DNA of 64,000 nucleotides from DASYLJ01 sp964432595 (GTDB lineage Bacteria; Desulfobacterota; Binatia; DP-6). How positions within the stretch are numbered: the stretch's first letter is position 1; every line of letters starts with the position of its first letter. A program made the translations under genes and the position numbers. The DNA is taken from the NCBI GenBank assembly GCA_964432595.1, contig CAYSOF010000010.1, positions 62,001 to 126,000 of the forward strand, in the 5' to 3' direction. The notes beneath the pieces were generated by a model that was not told the DNA's origin, ran no database searches, and saw nothing but the letters and a program-made list of their open reading frames with translations. Below, piece after piece: positions 60,059 through 64,000 of this stretch.

Positions 60059-61240
60059 GTGGCAGATTCACTCGATTCCGACCTGTTCCGCCGCATCCAG
60101 GACCGCGTCGCCGTCGTCGGCATCGGCCACCTGCCGTTCGCCAAGGACATCGGCCGTCCGATCGCCGACACCGCGGTCGAGGCCATCCAGCTCGCGCTCG
60201 ACGACGCCGGGCTCGCGGCGGAGGACGTCGACGGCATGTCGATGCTCGAGATGGAGGCCACGCATGAGGTGTCCATCGCCCGCCGCCTCGGCGTCCGGCA
60301 GCTGACGTGGTGGGACAAGATCTCGTACGGCGGCGGCGCGTCGAGCGCGACGCTCATGCATGCGGCGGCCGCGATCGCGTCCGGGCTGGCGACGACCGTC
60401 GTCTGCCATCGTGCGCGCAACCGCGGCTCCAAGACGTCGCGGCCGTGGTCGCAGGAGCGCGGCGTCGTGAAGGACGACAAGGCGCTGCACACGCCGTGGG
60501 GCCTGATCCGTCCCGTCGACGTGATCGGCATGTGGGCGCATCGCCACATGCACGAGTACGGCACCACGCGCGAGCACCTCGGCAACGTCGCGATCGCCGC
60601 GCGCAAGCACGCGCAGAAGAATCCATACGCGATGATGCGCGGACGTCCGCTCGACATGGAGACGTACCTGGCGGGCCGTGTCATCGGCTATCCGTTGCAC
60701 CTGTACGACTGCTGTCTCGAGACCGACGGCGCGCTCGCCTGCGTCGTCACGAGCGTCGAGCGTGCGCGCGACCTGAAGCAGAAGCCGGTCTACATCCACT
60801 CGGTCGCGCAGGCGTCGGGACCGAATCCCGTCCATCTGGCGAACTACAACAACTCGAAGACGATGGAGACGACGGCCGCGTGGTGCGCGAAGCTGCTGTG
60901 GGAGCGCTCGCAGCTCGGTCCGAAGGACATGGACTGCGCCGAGATCTACGACGCGTTCACGCCGCTCGTGATCCTGGGTCTCGAGGACTACGGCTTCTGC
61001 AAGCGCGGCGAGGGCGGGCCGTTCACCGAGGGGGGCCGCATCGAGATCGGCGGCGAGCTGCCCGTGTTGACGTCGGGCGGCGGTCTCTCCGAGGCCTACG
61101 TGCACGGCTTCAACCTGCTGCTCGAAGGCGTGCGACAGATTCGCGGCACGTCGGTGAATCAGGTCGAAGGCGCCAAGGCGACGCTCGTCACGGGCGCATC
61201 GGGCGTGGCGACGAGCGCGGTCGTCTTCCGGGGAGACTGA
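60059..61240 (+). CDS. Thiolase-like lipid-transfer protein without the catalytic cysteine
   Basis: The 393-residue protein has the SCP2/thiolase fold: RVAVVGIGHLPFAK, ALDDAGLAAEDVDGM, then GGGASSATLMHAAAAIASG. In the last block the usual nucleophile Cys is absent. The C-terminal TSGGGLSEAYVHGFNLLLEG has a Tyr where thiolases have GHP His. Proteins of this type, such as Ltp2, are aldolases that work with a DUF35 partner and use tyrosines. The next gene is such a DUF35 partner, overlapping by one base. GTG 60059 is the start. Confidence 0.82.
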   Translation: MADSLDSDLFRRIQDRVAVVGIGHLPFAKDIGRPIADTAVEAIQLALDDAGLAAEDVDGMSMLEMEATHEVSIARRLGVRQLTWWDKISYGGGASSATLMHAAAAIASGLATTVVCHRARNRGSKTSRPWSQERGVVKDDKALHTPWGLIRPVDVIGMWAHRHMHEYGTTREHLGNVAIAARKHAQKNPYAMMRGRPLDMETYLAGRVIGYPLHLYDCCLETDGALACVVTSVERARDLKQKPVYIHSVAQASGPNPVHLANYNNSKTMETTAAWCAKLLWERSQLGPKDMDCAEIYDAFTPLVILGLEDYGFCKRGEGGPFTEGGRIEIGGELPVLTSGGGLSEAYVHGFNLLLEGVRQIRGTSVNQVEGAKATLVTGASGVATSAVVFRGD

Positions 61241-61671
61241 TGCGGTTCATCAGCGAAGCGCAGCTGCATCCCGAATACCCGTTGCCCGATACGACGGACC
61301 CGATCATGCGTCCGTTCTGGGAGGGCGCGCGCGCCGGCAAGCTGATGCAGCAGCGCGACCGCGTGACGGGCGACGTCATCTGGCCGCCCAAGCCGCTCTA
61401 CTGGAAGGACGGCGAGCGGCTCGAGTGGTTCGAAGCCAGCGGCAAGGGCACGGTCTACACCTACGTCGTCGCCCACGCGCCTTTTCTGCCGGCGCTGAGC
61501 CACCTCCTCCCCCACATCATGGTGGTGGTGGCGCTGGCCGAGGGCCCGCGCATCGTCGGCCACATGGTCGACACGAAGCCCGAACAGATGCGCTTCGGCC
61601 TACCGATCCGCGTGGTCTTCAAGAAGCTGAACGACGACGTGACGTTGCCGGTGTGGGAGATCGACGCGTAG
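61240..61671 (+). CDS. OB-fold (DUF35) partner of the thiolase-like protein
   Basis: The 143-residue protein has the DUF35 layout: an N-terminal rubredoxin-like segment, then an OB fold (GKGTVYTYVVAHAPFLPALSHLLPHIMVVVALAEGPRIVGHMV). The zinc ribbon has lost its cysteines: the usual CxxC pair positions read QQRDRVTGD and PPKPLYWKDG. It probably pairs with the thiolase-like protein to act on an acyl-CoA. The ATG overlaps that gene's stop (TGATG). Confidence 0.85.
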   Translation: MRFISEAQLHPEYPLPDTTDPIMRPFWEGARAGKLMQQRDRVTGDVIWPPKPLYWKDGERLEWFEASGKGTVYTYVVAHAPFLPALSHLLPHIMVVVALAEGPRIVGHMVDTKPEQMRFGLPIRVVFKKLNDDVTLPVWEIDA

Positions 61672-61693
61672 TCGTAAGCCGTGCGTGCCCGCA

Positions 61694-61721
61694 TGTCGCG
61701 CCGGCTTCGCCGGCCGCGACA
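61694..61721 (+). terminator. Hairpin downstream of the thiolase-like/DUF35 pair
   Basis: TGTCGCGCCGGC and GCCGGCCGCGACA pair with one bulge around a TTC loop, 23 bases after the DUF35 stop. There is no strong T-tract. Confidence 0.5.
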
Positions 61722-61759
61722 CGAAGGTCGCGCGGAAACGTCCGGTCCAGCGAACGACT

Positions 61760-61788
61760 TGCTACTGACCGCGAAGCGGTCAGTAGCA
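61760..61788. terminator. Perfect 13-base-arm hairpin spanning the end of the small secreted gene
   Basis: TGCTACTGACCGC-GAA-GCGGTCAGTAGCA pairs perfectly. The stop codon of the minus-strand gene (TGA at 61780-61782) is inside the right arm. It sits between convergent genes and most likely ends both transcripts. Confidence 0.65.
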
Positions 61789-62073
61789 GTAGATCTCGTT
61801 GCCGATCGACCGGCAGTCGGCCGGATCGTTCGAGATGCTCTGCACGCCGATCGACAGGCCGGGGCGCGCGGCGGGCGGCGGGACGGTCATCACGTCGCGC
61901 CCGCTGAACGACTGGATGGGCCATATCGTCTGGTCGGCGTCGGTCTGCGTCCCGACGCTCAGCCCGACGACGCGCCAGTCGCAGACGATCTGCGTGCCGA
62001 CCGTCTCGCAGGGTGCGGCGAACGACGAGGCGGCGAACACGAGCAGGGCGGTACCGATCACGAAGCGCTTCAT
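61780..62073 (-). CDS. Small secreted cysteine-containing protein
   Basis: The 97-residue product has a signal peptide (MKRFVIGTALLVFAASSFA, cleavage before APCE). The mature part has four cysteines (CETVG, VCDWR, DCRSIG, YCY). The motifs CETVGTQIVCDW and CRSIGNEIYCY are near-repeats, suggesting two similar disulfide hairpins. I do not recognise the family. A Shine-Dalgarno AGGAGG precedes ATG 62073. The terminator hairpin covers its end. Confidence 0.65.
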   Translation of the reverse strand: MKRFVIGTALLVFAASSFAAPCETVGTQIVCDWRVVGLSVGTQTDADQTIWPIQSFSGRDVMTVPPPAARPGLSIGVQSISNDPADCRSIGNEIYCY

Positions 62074-62260
62074 TGGTGTCCTCCTGGCGGGCGTCGGGGA
62101 GATGCCGCTGCCGTCACGGACGTATCGGCCGTGCCCGATCGCGAGCCCGTCCATACGTTTCGACATCGGCGCATTCGCAGCTTCTTGCAAGTAGGGGCGC
62201 ACTCACAGCGCATGGCGTTTGCTGGCTCGTCGCCCTGCCGATCGATATGACGCCGGCTGC

Positions 62261-62803
62261 GTGGAGCAGTTACTGATCCGGTTCGGCCCGCTCGCCATCT
62301 TCGCCGGCGCGGCGCTCGAAGGCGACGTGGCGCTCGTGCTCGGCGGCGTGATCGCGCACCTCGGGATGGTCGATCCGGTCGTCGCCGTGATCGCGTCGGC
62401 GCTCGGCGGGCTCGCCGGCGACGCCGCATGGTTCGCGATCGGGCGGCGCAGCGCGGACGCCATCCGCGCGACGGCGACCTACCGGCGCGTCGGGCCGACG
62501 GTCGAGCGGCTCGCGAAGCGATTCGGCGACCGCCAGCTGCTGCTCGCGCGTCCGGTGTGGGGCACGCGCGTCATGTCGATGCTCTTCTGGGGCAGCCAGC
62601 GCCTGCCGGTGCGCCGCTTCCTCATGTTCGACGTCCCCGCCGCGACCATCTGGGCGATCCTGCTCGTGTCGCTCGGCTGGGCCGGGAGCCAGAGCGCGCA
62701 GGCGGTGCTCGGTGAGGTGCGACGCGTCGAGATGTGGGTGCTCGGTGCGGCGCTCGTCGCGGGCGGGGCGGCGTTCGTGCTGCGCCGTGTGCGCCCGCGC
62801 TGA
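62261..62803 (+). CDS. DedA/VTT-family membrane protein
   Basis: The 180-residue protein has the VTT (SNARE-associated) layout: EQLLIRFGPLAIFAGAALEGDVALVLGGVIAHLG, VVAVIASALGGLAGDAAWFAIGRRSAD, then RQLLLARPVWGTRVMSMLFWGSQRLP, and C-terminal membrane helices. DedA proteins move lipids such as undecaprenyl phosphate or phospholipids across the inner membrane. The acidic residue in the first loop (ALEGD) and the Arg in LLARPVWG match the functional pattern. GTG 62261 was chosen since the frame upstream is not DedA-like. Confidence 0.8.
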   Translation: MEQLLIRFGPLAIFAGAALEGDVALVLGGVIAHLGMVDPVVAVIASALGGLAGDAAWFAIGRRSADAIRATATYRRVGPTVERLAKRFGDRQLLLARPVWGTRVMSMLFWGSQRLPVRRFLMFDVPAATIWAILLVSLGWAGSQSAQAVLGEVRRVEMWVLGAALVAGGAAFVLRRVRPR

Positions 62804-62813
62804 CGCGGCACCG

Positions 62814-64000
62814 TCACGGACCGAGGAACGCGCCGCTCGGCGAGCCGCTCCCGCCGACCACGGTCAGCGTCGCGGAGGTTCCGCGGAACCCGAAGAACGC
62901 CTGGACGGTGGCCTGTCCCGGCGCGACGGCGATGGTCTCGCTCTTTCGCGGCGGCACGTTCGGCACCGACACCACGGTCGGCTCCGTCGTGAAGTAGAAC
63001 GCCTGCTGCGTCACGTTGACGTCCGCGCCGCTCGCCATCGTCGCGCGCACGGTGAACTGCGTCGACCAGCCGGGCTGGACGGTGCGGTGGGCGGGCGTCA
63101 TCCGCAGCGACAGGACCTGATCGACCTCCATCACGGCGTCGTGTCCGGAGTCCGTCGACGACACGCCCTGCGGGTGCACGGCGCGGATCACCGCCGTGCC
63201 CGGTCCCTGCGCTCGGAACAGGCTGCGGCGGTTCGGCGGGCCGAACGCGCCGGCGACGGACGAGTCGCTGGAGATCCACTCGACCTGCTGCGTGACGTTG
63301 ATGCTGCTGCCGTCCGGGTAGTAGCCGGTCGCCGTGAACTCCTCGTCGTCGAGGTACATCTTGCGGACGAACGGCGGCGAGACGACGATGCGGTGGAGCA
63401 GCCCGGGCCGCACGGTGACGGTGACGTCGCCGCCGGAGTCGGTGCTGCTGATGCCCGTGACGGGGTCCGTCGCCGAGATCACCGCGGTGCCGGGGCCGAT
63501 CATCACGACCTGGCTCTTGTTGCCCGGCGTGTTGAGCGCGACCGCGACCGACTCGTCGCTCGAGTGGTACTCGAGCTGCTGCGTCAGCAGGCCCGTGAGC
63601 GCCGGGACGTAGTGACCGTTCGCGGCGAACGACTGTGTCTCGCCGATCGCCCGGACGATGCCGTCGGGCGACAGCGAGATGCTCTGCAGCTCGCCCTTCA
63701 CGGTGATCGCGATCGGCGCCGACGTCGTGCCGCTGGCGGGATCCACCGCCGTCAGATTGGCGACGCCGCCCGAGACGCCGCGCACGGTGCGTCCGTCGAC
63801 CACCTCGAGCACGCCGGGCGCGTCCGACACGAGCTGATACGGCCGGCCGGAGAAGGTGAGCGCTTCACTGTAGGAGAAGCCGGGGCTGTCGAACGTCGCG
63901 TAGACCGTGACGGTCAGCTCGCCGCCGATCCCGGTGTGCGGCTTGCCGCGCAGGTCGAGGACCATCGACGTGACGTCGCCGTACACGTACACGGGAACGT
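62814..64000 (-). CDS. Ig-like (Big_2-type) repeat surface protein, partial at the 5' end
   Basis: The minus-strand frame is open from the window edge to a stop at 62814 (about 395 residues seen). It consists of three or four bacterial Ig-like modules of 95-105 residues, each with a strand such as LQSISLSPDGIVRAIGETQSFAANG, IVVSPPFVRKMYLDDEEFTATGYY or LRMTPAHRTVQPGWSTQFTVRA, and an end like ISATDPVTGISSTDSGGDVTVTVRPG. The start codon and signal are outside the window. It is likely an adhesive surface protein. It ends without an anchor. Confidence 0.8.
   Translation of the reverse strand, partial: VPVYVYGDVTSMVLDLRGKPHTGIGGELTVTVYATFDSPGFSYSEALTFSGRPYQLVSDAPGVLEVVDGRTVRGVSGGVANLTAVDPASGTTSAPIAITVKGELQSISLSPDGIVRAIGETQSFAANGHYVPALTGLLTQQLEYHSSDESVAVALNTPGNKSQVVMIGPGTAVISATDPVTGISSTDSGGDVTVTVRPGLLHRIVVSPPFVRKMYLDDEEFTATGYYPDGSSINVTQQVEWISSDSSVAGAFGPPNRRSLFRAQGPGTAVIRAVHPQGVSSTDSGHDAVMEVDQVLSLRMTPAHRTVQPGWSTQFTVRATMASGADVNVTQQAFYFTTEPTVVSVPNVPPRKSETIAVAPGQATVQAFFGFRGTSATLTVVGGSGSPSGAFLGP

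Noticed and set aside
1..64000. Search for tRNA, rRNA, CRISPR repeats and phage genes
   Set aside because: No such sequence was recognised by eye. A tRNA in a short gap cannot be fully excluded without a scan.

Overview
This is a 64 kb window of very GC-rich DNA. The genes are densely packed and mostly bacterial single-copy housekeeping or accessory genes. A complete Mla phospholipid-transport operon, an RND efflux pair and many Sec signal peptides indicate a Gram-negative (diderm) bacterium. Hopanoid genes, a class II HMG-CoA reductase, an F420-type LLM oxidoreductase, N-acyl-D-amino-acid deacylase-like amidohydrolases and Myxococcus-like cysteine-rich repeats fit an uncultivated deltaproteobacterium-like lineage such as Binatota/Desulfobacterota_B or Myxococcota. 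That placement is inference. I see no tRNA, rRNA, CRISPR array, transposase gene or prophage gene.

Layout. 1-8.5 kb: a partial enoyl-CoA hydratase, a UbiB-family kinase, a DUF2332 protein, a secreted FG-GAP propeller protein, a palindromic element, a large MalT-like ATPase regulator and a stand-alone H-NOX gas sensor. 8.6-12.3 kb: an SDR, an acyl-CoA ligase and a membrane metallophosphoesterase. 12.5-18.7 kb: a transglutaminase-like protein, an ECF sigma/anti-sigma pair divergent from a VIT/VWA surface protein, and a DUF488 fusion. 18.9-21.2 kb: the hopanoid C-3 methylase HpnR and an SDR. 21.3-24.7 kb: a disordered BON-domain protein and a beta-helix surface protein. 24.7-29.2 kb: a TetR-headed catabolic operon (regulator, deacylase, amidohydrolase, LLM oxidoreductase). 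29.2-31 kb: a LolA-like protein and an exported SAM hydrolase.

The centrepiece is 31.0-40.7 kb, all on the + strand: thiolase, EVE protein, mvaA (HMG-CoA reductase), shc, mvaS (HMG-CoA synthase), hpnD, hpnE and hpnH. The genes from mvaA to hpnE overlap by 1-4 bases. They join the entry steps of the mevalonate pathway to squalene formation, cyclisation and side-chain addition. With HpnR 14 kb upstream, the predicted product is C-3-methylated bacteriohopanepolyol. Lower-mevalonate genes, prenyl synthase, hpnC and hpnG are not in the window. Two CTGACC/GGTCAG dyads and a TTGACA-type promoter lie in the 379-base leader before mvaA.

40.6-64 kb: an acyltransferase, a PhnB-like protein, a 1018-residue cysteine-rich secreted protein, a DUF5675-like protein, a secreted esterase, a TMTC-like membrane TPR protein, mlaFEDAC, an AbgT transporter, an MFS transporter, an RND permease/adaptor pair, a thiolase-like/DUF35 pair in which neither protein has the usual cysteines, a small secreted protein, a DedA-like protein and a partial Ig-repeat surface protein.
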